From Treponema denticola (lineage in GTDB: Bacteria > Spirochaetota > Spirochaetia > Treponematales > Treponemataceae), in the NCBI RefSeq assembly GCF_024181405.1, contig NZ_CP051302.1:806001-870000 (forward strand): 64,000 nucleotides of DNA, in the 5' to 3' direction. Below are positions 1-9,929 of the stretch, one piece after another. Position 1 is the first letter of the stretch, and each line of letters opens with the position of its first letter. The notes beneath the pieces were generated by a model, which was not told where the DNA came from, searched no databases, and saw nothing but the letters and a program-made list of their open reading frames with translations. The translations under genes were made by a program, and so were the position numbers.

Positions 1-348
1 ATTGTATACTATGAAAGAAAAGAGCGTTTTGCAGGTGAGAGTAAATATCCGCTAAAGAAGATGCTTGCTCTTGCATTTCAAGGTATAACATCTTTTTCGA
101 TTAAGCCTATGAGGATTATTTTTACTATAGGTGTTTGTATTTTTTTTATAAGCATTGCGCTATCAGTTTATTTTTTAGTTAGATACTTTAACGGACACAC
201 GGTTGTTGGATGGGCAACCATAGCTGTTTCAATTTGGGGGATAGGAGGCTTACTCCAAATGTCTATTGGCGTGATTGGTGAATATATAGGTAAAATATAT
301 TTGGAAACTAAGCATAGACCTAAATATTTTATAGAGACAGTTTTGTAG
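1..348 (+). CDS. GT2 polyprenyl-phosphate sugar transferase (GtrB/DPM1-like), 5'-truncated by window edge
   Basis: The frame is open from base 1 to a TAG at 346-348, so the gene starts upstream of the window. The visible 115 codons begin with the YYERKERFAGESKYPLKK region, which marks the end of the catalytic domain in GtrB/dolichyl-phosphate-mannose-synthase-like GT2 enzymes. Two hydrophobic segments follow, the usual C-terminal membrane hairpin, then a short tail with GVIGEYIGKIY. Such enzymes transfer a sugar from a nucleotide donor to undecaprenyl phosphate, for later use by GT-C transferases. The next gene encodes a large polytopic protein that could be that acceptor-side partner; the pairing is inferred. 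The internal ATG at 61 is not a real start. Confidence 0.85.
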   Translation: MVYYERKERFAGESKYPLKKMLALAFQGITSFSIKPMRIIFTIGVCIFFISIALSVYFLVRYFNGHTVVGWATIAVSIWGIGGLLQMSIGVIGEYIGKIYLETKHRPKYFIETVL

Positions 349-416
349 TATGTTTATTTATTTTGTGAGTTTTGTTATTGGTTTGGATTAATTGATATAT
401 TAAGGAGAATTAATTG

Positions 417-1931
417 ATGTTACCACAAGAGAAGATTTTTTTTAAAAATTATGGGATTTTCCTTTTTTTTATTGGTGTTTTTCTTTTTTTATATTTTTTA
501 AATGCAATTTTTCCAACTCAGAGTGACGATATGGGGACCGGATTTGGCGGCTTGACTGCTGCTGTTAATGTGTATAATAACTGGAACGGCCGTTTTGGGG
601 AGCTTTTAAGAGTTTCCTTAGGTTCATATTTAGCAACAACTCCATTTTATGCACCGATAAATGCTATTGTTGGAACGGCTGTGATTTTTCTTGTATTTTT
701 GCTCATTTTTGCACGAAAGCCGGAATTTTGCTTTAAAGACTTTTCTGTACTTTTGATTTTGATTGCTTTTTTGCTTATTGACAATAGTTCATGTTTTGGT
801 TCTTTTTTTTATTGGGCTGCTGGCAGTTTTAATTATTTATGGGCGTGGTTATTAATTTTATTATGGATTTTACCTTATCGATTTTATTGGCAGAGGATAA
901 TTACAAATAAGAACAATCATGTTAAAACTAATAAAATTTTTAAAACTATTTTTTTGCTTTTTATAGGATTTCTTGCAGGGTGGTCAACTGAATTTGGTAT
1001 AGTATTTGTTTTTTTGCAGATTTGTTTAATGGTTTATTCTTATTTTGTAAGAAAAGAAACTTTGCCTATTTGGTATTTTGTTGGTGTGATTGCAATGTTT
1101 GCTGGATGGCTTTTTCTCTATACATGTCCGGGTACAACCGCCCGTATCAATGCTTATATACTTTATGGTCATGATTATCTTTCATTATCAGCAATTCTTA
1201 GAATGTCTTCCGCCGATTTTATTGGGACTATTGTGAATACATATAATAGGGTTTTAAGATGGCCATATTATGAAAATTGTGTGTCTTTGTCTTTATTTAT
1301 GTTGCTTACCTCATTTTTGTATAAACCTAATTTTAAAAGAATATCTATAAGTTTATTTCTTATTTTATCGATGGCTGTCTTTTTATTTTTGATACCTAGG
1401 TTCTTATTTTTGTTGTACATCATGTTTATTGCATCTTTATATGCTATAAAATTCAGACAAAAAGATAGAAGACTCTATAGACTGTTTGCTATTTTTGCTT
1501 TTGTGTTATTTATTGAGTTTATTTTTATAGGTGCAACAATTCAGGTTTCAATTCCACGACGTGCAAGTTTCCAATATAGCATTTTGAATTTTATTTTGAT
1601 TGCAGTAGTTATGGTTTATTGCTTTGATTACTTTAAACACTGTTTTAAAATTGGATTAATGGCTTTTACATGTTGTCTGATAATTAATTTGTCTATAGTT
1701 TCTTTTGTAAGTTTTGAGTGTTATCATATGCGTATAAAGTGGGATTTGATGCTTGAAAGCATGAAAGAACAAAAAAATAATGGTATCAAAGATATTATTG
1801 TTGATAAGCATACCTTTAAATCAAAATATTGGGGCTACGGTGATTGGGGAAATCCTGAAAAAGATTCTGATGATTGGGTAAATAAGCTTTATGCTGATTT
1901 CTATGCTGTTGATACTTTTACAGTCAAATAA
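417..1931 (+). CDS. Polytopic membrane protein, DUF6056/GtrC-like putative glycosyltransferase
   Basis: A protein of about 504 residues with roughly ten to eleven hydrophobic segments and a hydrophilic C-terminal tail of about 60 residues. The first periplasmic loop carries an acidic QSDDMG motif followed by YNNWNGRFGE. This arrangement (acidic pair, then W-x-GR) resembles GT-C-type or DUF6056 proteins found beside GtrB-like transferases. I chose the ATG at 417 rather than the TTG at 414 because AAGGAG lies at 402-407 with sensible spacing. Position after a GtrB-like gene suggests lipid-linked sugar transfer on the periplasmic side. The specific family and substrate are not certain. Confidence 0.6.
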   Translation: MLPQEKIFFKNYGIFLFFIGVFLFLYFLNAIFPTQSDDMGTGFGGLTAAVNVYNNWNGRFGELLRVSLGSYLATTPFYAPINAIVGTAVIFLVFLLIFARKPEFCFKDFSVLLILIAFLLIDNSSCFGSFFYWAAGSFNYLWAWLLILLWILPYRFYWQRIITNKNNHVKTNKIFKTIFLLFIGFLAGWSTEFGIVFVFLQICLMVYSYFVRKETLPIWYFVGVIAMFAGWLFLYTCPGTTARINAYILYGHDYLSLSAILRMSSADFIGTIVNTYNRVLRWPYYENCVSLSLFMLLTSFLYKPNFKRISISLFLILSMAVFLFLIPRFLFLLYIMFIASLYAIKFRQKDRRLYRLFAIFAFVLFIEFIFIGATIQVSIPRRASFQYSILNFILIAVVMVYCFDYFKHCFKIGLMAFTCCLIINLSIVSFVSFECYHMRIKWDLMLESMKEQKNNGIKDIIVDKHTFKSKYWGYGDWGNPEKDSDDWVNKLYADFYAVDTFTVK

Positions 1932-2012
1932 ATTTGATATGCAAATTATAGGAAATTATAAAAATGATTAAACAAGCTGTAATTAATTGAGGCGTTATTT
2001 AAGGAAAATTAT

Positions 2013-3751
2013 ATGTATTATTTAGTTTCTTTTTTGATTTTACTATCGATTTCATTTATTTGCCTTTATATTTTAAATCATAAAAAGATAGCCTTTTTAA
2101 ATGTACTTTTATTATCACTTATATTTACGGCTATATCACAAGTTGTAACATGTTTAGCAGTAGGGATAATACGGCATATAAGTATTATCCACATAAGTTT
2201 TAAATTATTTTCTTTAAATTTTAGATTTATTTTAAAATTTACTGTTGTTGCTGCCGCTTGTGAAATCCTACTTATTTTTTTTTGATTCATATTTTGAATT
2301 TGAAAAAAGAAAAGATTTCATATACTTTGTCAATAGATAGAAGCTTGTTTTCGGCTGTGCTTGTATATTTATATACCGGTTTTATAATGATTTCCATATA
2401 CCTTTATTTATTTTTCCCTGCCCTAAACCTTGAACAGATGTTGTTTACGTTAAGTATGCCTATAATCGGAACAAGCTCACTGATTTTAATGAATTTTATC
2501 TTCCTTGTATTAGATGTACCTATTATTGTTTTGTTGTTAAATTATTTTTTTATTTGGAAAAAGGTTCAGCTTACTGTTAAGTTGGGAAATGGCAGGGGTC
2601 GGGCAAGAAGAATTTTTCCTATTTATATTAAGCACTGTAAAATTATGTTATCGATATTTGTTCTTCTTTCTGTTTGATCATTTATTTATAAATTCGAACT
2701 TATCGATTTTATCAGGGTAGCATTAAAAGAAAATTCCTCATTTTATGAAAAACATTATATTGACCCCAAAACGTTAACTTTTAATTTTCCTGAACAAAAG
2801 AAGAATCTTATTTTAATTTATTTGGAATCCATGGAAGCTGAGGCTTCAAGTACTGCAAATCCGGGGGTAAATTTAATACCGGAGCTTTCTCAGCTTGCTG
2901 AAGAAAATATTTCTTTTAGTCATAATGATGGTTTAGGCGGCCAATTGCAGCTTGCTGGAACGGGATAGTCAATGGCTTCTCTTTGTTGTACACATTTAGG
3001 CATTCCGCTTACGCTTCCCATAGGCGGAAATAGTTATGAATATACTGAGCATTTTTTTAATGGTGCGTATGGATTAGGAGATTTATTAAAAGATAACGGT
3101 TATGTATTGTCTTTTATTATGGGGGTTGATGCAGAATTTGGAGGTTTGCGAGCCTTATTAAAAACGCATGGTAATTTTAAGATAAAAGACTTAAATTATT
3201 ATCGCCAAAACGGTAAAGTATCAAGAGATTATTTTGTGTGGTGGGGAATTGAAGATAAAAAAATAATTGAATATTCAAAAGAAAAGTTAATAGAGCTTAG
3301 TAATTATGATAAACCATTTATGTTTTCTGTATTCTTAGAAGATACTCATTCTACAGGAGGATATATGGATGAGGATTGTGAAAAAAAGTATATAAATCAG
3401 ATTCATAATGTGTTTGCATGTACCTCAAAAAGAGTAGCAAATTTTCTCGACTGGATTAAAGAGCAAAAATTTTATGATGATACTGTTATAATTATTTTAG
3501 GCGATCATCTTTATATGGGCGGTGATTTATATATTCAAAACAAATCCCATTATGAGAGACATGCTTATAATGTATTCATAAATACCGAAAAAGAAACTGC
3601 TTTTAGTAAAAATAGAGCTTTTGCAACTTTTGATTTTTTTCCTACAATAGTTGAAGCTTTGGGAATTGAATATAATGGGGGCGGTTTAGGAATTGGAAGG
3701 TCTTTGTTTTCAAATAAACCTACTTTACTTGAACAATATGGTGAAAAATAG
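2013..3751 (+). pseudogene. Broken LtaS/MdoB (OpgB)-family phosphoglycerol transferase
   Basis: Three stretches read as one protein of about 580 residues. There is an N-terminal membrane region (2013-2285 and 2282-2677), then an alkaline-phosphatase-superfamily domain with LILIYLESMEAE (near 2812), GTG-x-SMASLCCTHLGIPL around 2957-3010, and GDHLYMGGD near 3500. The reading frame is lost at a run of nine T (2275-2283); one more T would restore it. In-frame stops follow at 2675 (TGA) and 2966 (TAG). The TAG sits where this family normally has Trp in GTGW, so a TGG to TAG change is the simple explanation. Intact homologues add phosphoglycerol to periplasmic or surface polymers. A sequencing error could explain the T-run lesion but hardly all three. 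Confidence 0.8.
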
Positions 3752-3858
3752 TTAAATGAATTTATTAATTCTAAATCCCATTTTTATAGGAATGAATTAT
3801 TAAATAAGAAAAATACTCCATTGAAGTAAAAATAAGTATAGTTATATGCCATTTGTAA

Positions 3859-3915
3859 TGACATAAATATGTCGATGGTATTGACATATTTATGTCGGAG
3901 GTATTGACATATAAT
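3859..3915. repeat. 23-bp tandem repeat with nested palindromes upstream of wzm-wzt
   Basis: TGACATA occurs at 3859, 3882 and 3905, exactly 23 bases apart. The first two units are nearly identical over their whole length and each holds an imperfect palindrome: GACATAAATATGTC at 3860-3873 and GACATATTTATGTC at 3883-3896. These two 14-mers are also exact reverse complements of each other. The third unit diverges after TGACATA into TATAATACGG and contains TATAAT at 3910-3915. The block lies about 60 bases before the wzm start. It could be an operator array with a promoter in its last unit, a transcript hairpin, or a decayed repeat; the sequence does not decide. Confidence 0.75.
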
Positions 3916-3973
3916 ACGGAGTAGAAATCATGCCTGCATGGGAATATTTTGAATAATTTTTAAGGAACAGTTT

Positions 3974-4831
3974 ATGACTATAACAAAGACGGAAGAAACT
4001 TGGGATTTAATTATAGAACCAAAGCGTAAGCTTTTGGATATACCCATCCGCGAAGTAATAAGATATAGGGATCTGATTGCTCTTTTTATAAAGAGAGATT
4101 TTGTTACACAGTATAAGCAGACAATTTTGGGGCCATTGTGGTTTATTATAAATCCGCTTATCTCGACTGTAATGTATGCTTTCGTATTCGGTAATCTGGC
4201 AAAATTAAGTACTGACGGTGTTCCTCATATTTTATTTTATTATGCAGGCACAATGCTATGGTCTTTTTTTGCAGGCTGTTTTACCGATGCTACAAATATC
4301 TTTGTAAATAATGCATCTTTATTTGGAAAGGTTTATTTTCCTCGTCTGACTGTTCCTATAAGTAATATTGCGAGTAATGTTACGAGAATATTGGTTCAAT
4401 TTTTGTGTTTGATGGGATTTTTTGTTTATTATGTAGTAACTTCAGATGTTTTAAGACCTTCTTTGTTAGCTCTTCTTTTTCCTCTTATTTTGATTTGGAT
4501 TGCATCTGTTGCAACAGGAATGGGAATGGTTATTTCGGCTTTAACAACTAAGTATAAAGATTTAAGACTCCTCGTAAATTTTGCCTTAAATCTTGCAATG
4601 TATGCCACTGCTGTAGTTTATCCTGTATCTCAAATTCCTCAAAGGTTCCATTGGGTCTTATATGCTAACCCCATGAATGCTCCTATTGAACTTTTTCGGG
4701 TTTTGTTTTATGGGGCAGGCGGGATTCCAATGCAAGCAATTATTTCGAGTATTTTGCTGACCTTCTTCTTTTTATTTTTAGGGCTTATTATGTTTAATCA
4801 AAATGAGCGTAACTTTATTGATGTGGTGTAG
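3974..4831 (+). CDS. wzm: ABC-2 polysaccharide exporter permease (Wzm/KpsM-like)
   Basis: A 285-residue membrane protein. It has a cytosolic N-terminal stretch with RYRDLIALFIKRDFVTQYKQ, the amphipathic entry into the first membrane helix typical of O-antigen and teichoic-acid ABC-2 permeases. TILGPLWFIINPL and about six hydrophobic segments follow. Length matches the Wzm/TagG family. AAGGAA upstream serves as ribosome site. The gene is followed six bases later by its ATPase, Wzt. The pair would flip a lipid-linked glycan assembled in the cytosol across the inner membrane. The 23-bp repeat array lies just upstream and may control it. Confidence 0.9.
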   Translation: MTITKTEETWDLIIEPKRKLLDIPIREVIRYRDLIALFIKRDFVTQYKQTILGPLWFIINPLISTVMYAFVFGNLAKLSTDGVPHILFYYAGTMLWSFFAGCFTDATNIFVNNASLFGKVYFPRLTVPISNIASNVTRILVQFLCLMGFFVYYVVTSDVLRPSLLALLFPLILIWIASVATGMGMVISALTTKYKDLRLLVNFALNLAMYATAVVYPVSQIPQRFHWVLYANPMNAPIELFRVLFYGAGGIPMQAIISSILLTFFFLFLGLIMFNQNERNFIDVV

Positions 4832-4837
4832 ATTAAA

Positions 4838-6076
4838 ATGTCAAATACTGTAATAAAGATAGAGCATCTCTCAAAAATGTACCAGCTTGGGGTTATCAAT
4901 AATGGAGCTCTTTTTAGAGACATTCAAAGCTGGTGGGCGTTAAAGTGCGGAAAAGAAGATCCTCATTCACAGATTGGTGAAGATAAATATCTAGGTTCCG
5001 ATACCGAGTTTTGGGCTTTAAAAGACTTAACTTTTGATATTAAGCAAGGGGACAGGGTTGGTATAATCGGTAAGAACGGAGCCGGTAAATCGACTCTTTT
5101 AAAAGTTCTTTCCCGTATAACTACTCCTACTGAAGGTTCTGTAAAGATAAAGGGAAAGGTTTCAAGCCTTTTGGAAGTAGGTACGGGGTTTCACGGTGAA
5201 CTTACAGGACGAGAAAATATTTATTTAAATGGAGCAATCCTCGGTATGAAAAAACGGGAGATTGACCGTAACCTTGATGAGATTATAGACTTTTCCGGTA
5301 TTGAGAAGCACATTGATACGCCTGTAAAACGGTATTCAAGCGGGATGTATGTTCGCCTTGCCTTTGCGGTTGCCGCTCATCTGGATAGCGATATACTAAT
5401 AGCCGATGAGGTGCTGGCGGTCGGAGATGCGGAATTTCAAAAGAAGGCTATTGGAAAGATGAGCGAACTTTCGACAGGGCAGGGGAGGACGGTTCTTTTT
5501 GTCAGCCATAATATGGCAGCGGTAAAGAGTTTGTGTAATCAGGGTGTGTTATTGGAAAAAGGTAAAATAAAACAAGCCGGAAAACTTGATGATGTAATTG
5601 ACTCATATGTTTCTTTATCTTCATTTTCTACATATATAGATATGCGGAACTATAAGCCTAATTTTTCAGATAATACTATTGCAGTGACGGCATTTTATAT
5701 TCCCGATTATAAGAAAAAAGATAAATTATTTTATAATAAAAATGAAAAAATAATATTTAATATCGACATTATTTCAACTGAAAAAAAACGAATTGTTTTG
5801 GCTGTTTCTATTGCCAATCAGTCAGGGATTTTGGTATGTGTTAGACATGATGAACCGTATTATGAAATTGAAGCTCATAAAAAATACACAATATCAGCTG
5901 AAATAGAAAATATATTTTTATCGGGACGTTATACTGTTCACTTTGGAGTAAATGAAGATACTGAGACTATATGGTGGGGGACAGATGTATGTATATTTGA
6001 AGTATATCACGATAATCCGAAAAGGTTGTCCGGTTTTTTTGAACTAAAATCTTCTTTTTCATGTATTGAGGCTTAA
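4838..6076 (+). CDS. wzt: ABC transporter ATPase with C-terminal glycan-binding domain (Wzt)
   Basis: A 412-residue protein. Residues 1-250 form an ABC ATPase with Walker A GKNGAGKST (78-86), a YSSGM signature (166-170), Walker B ILIADE (186-191) and an H-loop VSHN. Residues from about 265 to 400 form a beta-rich extension of the kind that in Wzt proteins recognises the non-reducing end of the exported glycan. An unusually long insert before Walker A (residues 24-58) is also typical of polysaccharide exporters. The extension implies that export may depend on a terminal modification of the glycan, which could be one of the acyl, sulfate or phosphoglycerol groups suggested by genes downstream; that link is inferred. 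Confidence 0.92.
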   Translation: MSNTVIKIEHLSKMYQLGVINNGALFRDIQSWWALKCGKEDPHSQIGEDKYLGSDTEFWALKDLTFDIKQGDRVGIIGKNGAGKSTLLKVLSRITTPTEGSVKIKGKVSSLLEVGTGFHGELTGRENIYLNGAILGMKKREIDRNLDEIIDFSGIEKHIDTPVKRYSSGMYVRLAFAVAAHLDSDILIADEVLAVGDAEFQKKAIGKMSELSTGQGRTVLFVSHNMAAVKSLCNQGVLLEKGKIKQAGKLDDVIDSYVSLSSFSTYIDMRNYKPNFSDNTIAVTAFYIPDYKKKDKLFYNKNEKIIFNIDIISTEKKRIVLAVSIANQSGILVCVRHDEPYYEIEAHKKYTISAEIENIFLSGRYTVHFGVNEDTETIWWGTDVCIFEVYHDNPKRLSGFFELKSSFSCIEA

Positions 6077-6077
6077 T

Positions 6078-7382
6078 ATGCAAAGTGTAATCATTAACGG
6101 ATTTGAAAATGGTATTGCCGAAAAATTAATAACAAATAATCCCTTTTCCAAATGTTTTTATATAGGAGAAAAAGAGTTATCCTATCTTGCAGATGAAGAT
6201 ACTCTTGTCTATGATTGTTATGCTTTGCCTTTGGGGCACTATCCAGATGATTTTTTTGAAACGGAACCTCTGGACGAACCTACAATAAAAAAATTCAGCG
6301 AATGCGAAACAGTTGTTTTAAAGATGTTTGAACGTAATGATTTTTGGTTTGATGCGTCCTACAATCAGAGAAAAGAATGGTATTTAATGCATTTACGTTA
6401 TTGGCATTATATTGTTCACACTTACAATGTTGTTTGTTATATCGGCTCAAATTTTGCACACGAAGTTTATGATTATATCATCGCAGAAATTATAAAAGAA
6501 AAAGGCGGGTACTTATTTTTCTTTACACAATTATCATTTATGGATCGATTTATCTTAGAGACGGATTTTTATAATTGTACAAGATTGAAGAAATATCTCA
6601 ATACTCAAAAAAATGACGTAAAGATAGAAAAGAATGTAAGGGAATATATCGATTCCATACGTTACGCAACTCCAGCTGATTTCAAAATACCATTTTATAT
6701 GAAAATTGTTGCAAATAGAGGTATAGTTAAAAATCAGCATAAAATTATTAAAGTTTACAATAAAAAATATGTTAAAGAAGCAGACTATACAAAGAAATTT
6801 ATTTATGTAGCGTTGCATTATCAACCTGAAATGACCACTTGCCCAATGGCAGGTGAATATGTGAATCAAGATTTAATTATAGACCTTTTGGATTTTTATC
6901 TGCCAAAAGATATATATATATACGTTAAAGAACATCCTAAACAAACAGTTGTTTGTAGATCGGAAAAATTTTATGAAAAATTTTATCAGAGGAACCGGAT
7001 ACAATTTATTAACACAAATGAAAATTCAATGCACCTTGTAGACAATGCACTTTTTGTTGTTACATGTACGGGAACCGTCGGCTATGAAGCTTTATTCAGA
7101 AGTAAACCCGTAATTATCTTCGGCAGCTCCTTTTATCAGTTTGCTCCAGGGTGTTTTGCCGTAAAATCAAAAAAAGAATTACAAAATGCATTAAGCATAA
7201 TATTAAGCGGATATACCGTTAATGAAAATGATGTAGACCAATTTTTTAATAGAATATATAATTTTTCATATTTTGGTTGTGTAGATAGCTATTGGATAAA
7301 TCAAATTGATATTACAGCGGAAAATAATTGTAATATTATTTTCAGTATAGTACAGAAGGAAATATTTTCAAATTTTATTTAA
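6078..7382 (+). CDS. Capsule-biosynthesis-like GT-B protein of unknown specificity
   Basis: A protein of about 434 residues. I place the start at ATG 6078, right after the wzt stop at 6076; a TTG at 6066 is less likely. The C-terminal half reads like capsule polysaccharide (KpsS/KpsC-type) or GT-B transferases. It has DIYIYVKEHPKQTV, then CTGTVGYEALFRSKPVIIFG, the GT-B nucleotide-sugar loop in which Gly-Tyr-Glu-Ala precedes a 'favoured partner' hydrophobic strand. The N-terminal half has no motif I recognise. It sits between the exporter and the pseB-pseC genes and is probably a cytosolic sugar transferase of the same glycan. Confidence 0.65.
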   Translation: MQSVIINGFENGIAEKLITNNPFSKCFYIGEKELSYLADEDTLVYDCYALPLGHYPDDFFETEPLDEPTIKKFSECETVVLKMFERNDFWFDASYNQRKEWYLMHLRYWHYIVHTYNVVCYIGSNFAHEVYDYIIAEIIKEKGGYLFFFTQLSFMDRFILETDFYNCTRLKKYLNTQKNDVKIEKNVREYIDSIRYATPADFKIPFYMKIVANRGIVKNQHKIIKVYNKKYVKEADYTKKFIYVALHYQPEMTTCPMAGEYVNQDLIIDLLDFYLPKDIYIYVKEHPKQTVVCRSEKFYEKFYQRNRIQFINTNENSMHLVDNALFVVTCTGTVGYEALFRSKPVIIFGSSFYQFAPGCFAVKSKKELQNALSIILSGYTVNENDVDQFFNRIYNFSYFGCVDSYWINQIDITAENNCNIIFSIVQKEIFSNFI

Positions 7383-7397
7383 GAGAGGTAATTTGTT

Positions 7398-8393
7398 ATG
7401 CTTTCAAATTCAATTATTCTAGTTACCGGAGGAACGGGTTCTTTCGGCAACACCTTTATTCCTATGACTTTAAAAAAATATAATCCCAAAAAGATTATTA
7501 TATATTCGCGAGATGAAATGAAACAGTGGGAGATGGCAAAAAAATTTCCAAATGATTCTCGTGTTCGCTTTTTTATAGGTGATGTACGTGATAGGGAACG
7601 TTTGTATCGTGCTCTTGATGGTGTTGACTATGTGGTTCATGCCGCTGCTACAAAAATTGTTCCGACTGCTGAATATAATCCTTTTGAATGTATTAAAACA
7701 AATGTAAACGGTGCCATGAATCTCATAGATGCCTGTATCGATAAAGGTGTTAAACGCTGTGTGGCGTTGAGTACAGATAAAGCGAGTCAGCCGGTAAATT
7801 TATACGGAGCAACAAAACTGTGCAGCGATAAGGTTTTTATTGCAGGGAATTCTTATACGGGCGGTAGAACTCGTTTTGCAGTTGTACGTTACGGCAATGT
7901 AATGGGATCCCGCGGATCGGTTATTCCTTTTTTTCTTGATATGTCAAAAACGGGAAAACTGACCATAACCGACAAAAGAATGACTCGCTTTATGATCTCT
8001 CTTGAGCAGGGTGTTGAACTTGTTTGGCATGCATTTGAAGATATGGAAGGTGGAGAAATTTATGTTAAGAAGATTCCTTCCATGAATATTTGCGATATTG
8101 CGGCTGCCGTAGATAAAAAAGCGAAACAGATTGAAATCGGCATCCGTCCGGGAGAAAAACTGCATGAGCAAATGATAGGTGTAGAAGATGCCCATTTTAC
8201 CTATGAGTATTCTGAGCATTTTAAAATTATTCCGCAGATTTGTGAATGGGCACAAGCTGAAAAAATGATTAAGGGTGGCAAGTTGGTTCCCGAAGGATTC
8301 AGTTATACATCAGATAATAATGCCGAATGGATGACTATACCTCAGCTTAGAAAATGGATTGAGGATAATGAAGATAAAGTAGGAAACATCTGA
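7398..8393 (+). CDS. pseB: UDP-GlcNAc 4,6-dehydratase (inverting), PseB
   Basis: A 331-residue extended SDR enzyme. It has an NAD(P)-binding GGTGSFG (11-17), HAAATKIVPTAEYNP (from 81), STDKASQPVNLYGATK (125-140) with the YxxxK pair Y136/K140, and RYGNVMGSRGSVIPFF. These match PseB/FlaA1, which converts UDP-GlcNAc to UDP-2-acetamido-2,6-dideoxy-L-arabino-hex-4-ulose, the first step to pseudaminic acid. The length equals the family norm. AGAGG precedes the ATG, and the stop overlaps the pseC start by one base (TGATG), so the two are translationally coupled. Confidence 0.92.
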   Translation: MLSNSIILVTGGTGSFGNTFIPMTLKKYNPKKIIIYSRDEMKQWEMAKKFPNDSRVRFFIGDVRDRERLYRALDGVDYVVHAAATKIVPTAEYNPFECIKTNVNGAMNLIDACIDKGVKRCVALSTDKASQPVNLYGATKLCSDKVFIAGNSYTGGRTRFAVVRYGNVMGSRGSVIPFFLDMSKTGKLTITDKRMTRFMISLEQGVELVWHAFEDMEGGEIYVKKIPSMNICDIAAAVDKKAKQIEIGIRPGEKLHEQMIGVEDAHFTYEYSEHFKIIPQICEWAQAEKMIKGGKLVPEGFSYTSDNNAEWMTIPQLRKWIEDNEDKVGNI

Positions 8394-9544
8394 TGATTCA
8401 ATACGGACACCAATACATTGATGATGAAGATATAAAGGCCGTTACGGAGGTCTTAAAATCGGACTTTTTAACTCAAGGGCCGGCGGTCAGCCTATTTGAA
8501 AATAAAATTTGTGAAATAACCGGAGCATGTTATTGTGTAGCCGTTTCCAATGCAACGGCAGGATTACATATTGCTGTGCAAGCCCTCAATCTGCCTGAAG
8601 CCTCCGAGGGTATTACGACTCCGAATACCTTTTTAGCTTCGGCAAATTGCTTTTTGTATAATAAATTAAAGCCTGTTTTTGCCGATATAAATCCCGATAC
8701 CTATAATATCGACCCGAATCAAATTGAAAAGAAAATAACAGTTGATACAAAGGTTATTATCCCTGTCCATTTTGCTGGTTTAGCCTGCGATATGGAACGT
8801 ATAAAAAAAACAGCAGATGCTCGTAATATCAAGATTATTGAAGATGCAGCTCATGCAATCGGTTCTTTTTATGCAGATGGTACTCCAGTCGGAAACTGTA
8901 AATATTCGGATATGACCGTGTTTTCTTTTCATCCGGTAAAAACAATCACCACCGGTGAAGGCGGTGCTATAACGACAAATGATGAAGCCTTGTATAAACG
9001 CCTTTTACAATTAAGAAGTCACGGTATGACAAAAGATACCAAATTATTGACTCAAAATCCAGGACCGTGGTACTATGAAATGCACAGTATCGGTTTTAAT
9101 TACCGCATGACCGATATACAAGCTGCTTTAGGTTACTCACAGCTTTTAAAACTTGAGTATTTTAGAGAGCAGCGTCAGCATATTGTAAATCAATATAATA
9201 CAGCTTTTGACGGTATACCTCATGTTAAACTTCCCTATAGAAATTCAGAACAAGTTTCCTGTTTTCATCTGTATGTGTTACAAATCGACTTTGAAGCAAT
9301 CGGAACAACACGCAAAGATTTTATGAAAGAATTGGCAGATAAAGGAATCGGTACACAAGTACACTATATTCCCGTACATACTCAGCCGTATTATAAAGCA
9401 TACTATGGTTATAAACCAGGGGACTACCCTATTGCCGAACAATATTATGAAAGGGCTTTATCGATTCCTTTATATCCTGCATTGAGCAATGATGATGTAC
9501 AGAAGGTAATAGATACTGTTAAGGAACTATTAAATTATGATTAA
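8393..9544 (+). CDS. pseC: UDP-4-amino-4,6-dideoxy-AltNAc aminotransferase, PseC
   Basis: A 383-residue DegT/DnrJ/EryC1 PLP aminotransferase. The start MIQYGHQYIDDEDI and SDFLTQGP are characteristic of PseC. EDAAHAIGS (150-158) holds the PLP-contacting acidic residue, and the Schiff-base lysine is K183 in FSFHPVKTITTGEGG. The enzyme aminates C4 of the PseB product. It overlaps pseB by one base. Downstream the operon is interrupted by the gtrA/glf debris before the remaining pse genes resume at 12206. Confidence 0.92.
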   Translation: MIQYGHQYIDDEDIKAVTEVLKSDFLTQGPAVSLFENKICEITGACYCVAVSNATAGLHIAVQALNLPEASEGITTPNTFLASANCFLYNKLKPVFADINPDTYNIDPNQIEKKITVDTKVIIPVHFAGLACDMERIKKTADARNIKIIEDAAHAIGSFYADGTPVGNCKYSDMTVFSFHPVKTITTGEGGAITTNDEALYKRLLQLRSHGMTKDTKLLTQNPGPWYYEMHSIGFNYRMTDIQAALGYSQLLKLEYFREQRQHIVNQYNTAFDGIPHVKLPYRNSEQVSCFHLYVLQIDFEAIGTTRKDFMKELADKGIGTQVHYIPVHTQPYYKAYYGYKPGDYPIAEQYYERALSIPLYPALSNDDVQKVIDTVKELLNYD

Positions 9545-9575
9545 ATACTTTTATGAACTTTTAATTTAAAATCAT

Positions 9576-9929
9576 ATTCTGATTAAACAAATTATAATTT
9601 ATGGCATCATAGGTGCTGTTGCCTCAGTTATTGATAGTTTGTTATTTTATTTTCTGGGGAGACATTTAAACATTTACATAAGCAATTTTATATGTGTTAA
9701 TATTGGTATAACAATTAGTTTCTTACTTAATACGTTTATCAACTTTAAAAAAAGGATAATTTAATAATACGCGGTGTTTATTTTTTTAATAGGTTATGCC
9801 GGATTACTACTTTCAATATTGATTTTATACATCGGTACACATTGATTAAAAATAGATCGAATGATTGTTAAGATGTTTTCTGTTTTTTTAATTGTATTAA
9901 TCCAATTTATATTAAATAAAACTATTACA
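9576..9929 (+). pseudogene. GtrA-family membrane protein remnant
   Basis: One frame from about 9576 to 9929 encodes recognisable GtrA sequence: LIKQIIIYGIIGAVASVIDS, then VNIGITISFLLNTFINFKK, and after a gap FSVFLIVLIQFILNKTITY. This is the family's four-helix pattern with the conserved Phe-Leu-Asn ends of helices 2 and 4. Two adjacent TAA codons (9762-9767) and a TGA (9843-9845) interrupt it, and no good start codon survives. All lesions are in-frame stops; the frame is otherwise kept. GtrA proteins are proposed to flip polyprenyl-phosphate sugars. The end runs directly into a fragment of glf. Confidence 0.75.
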
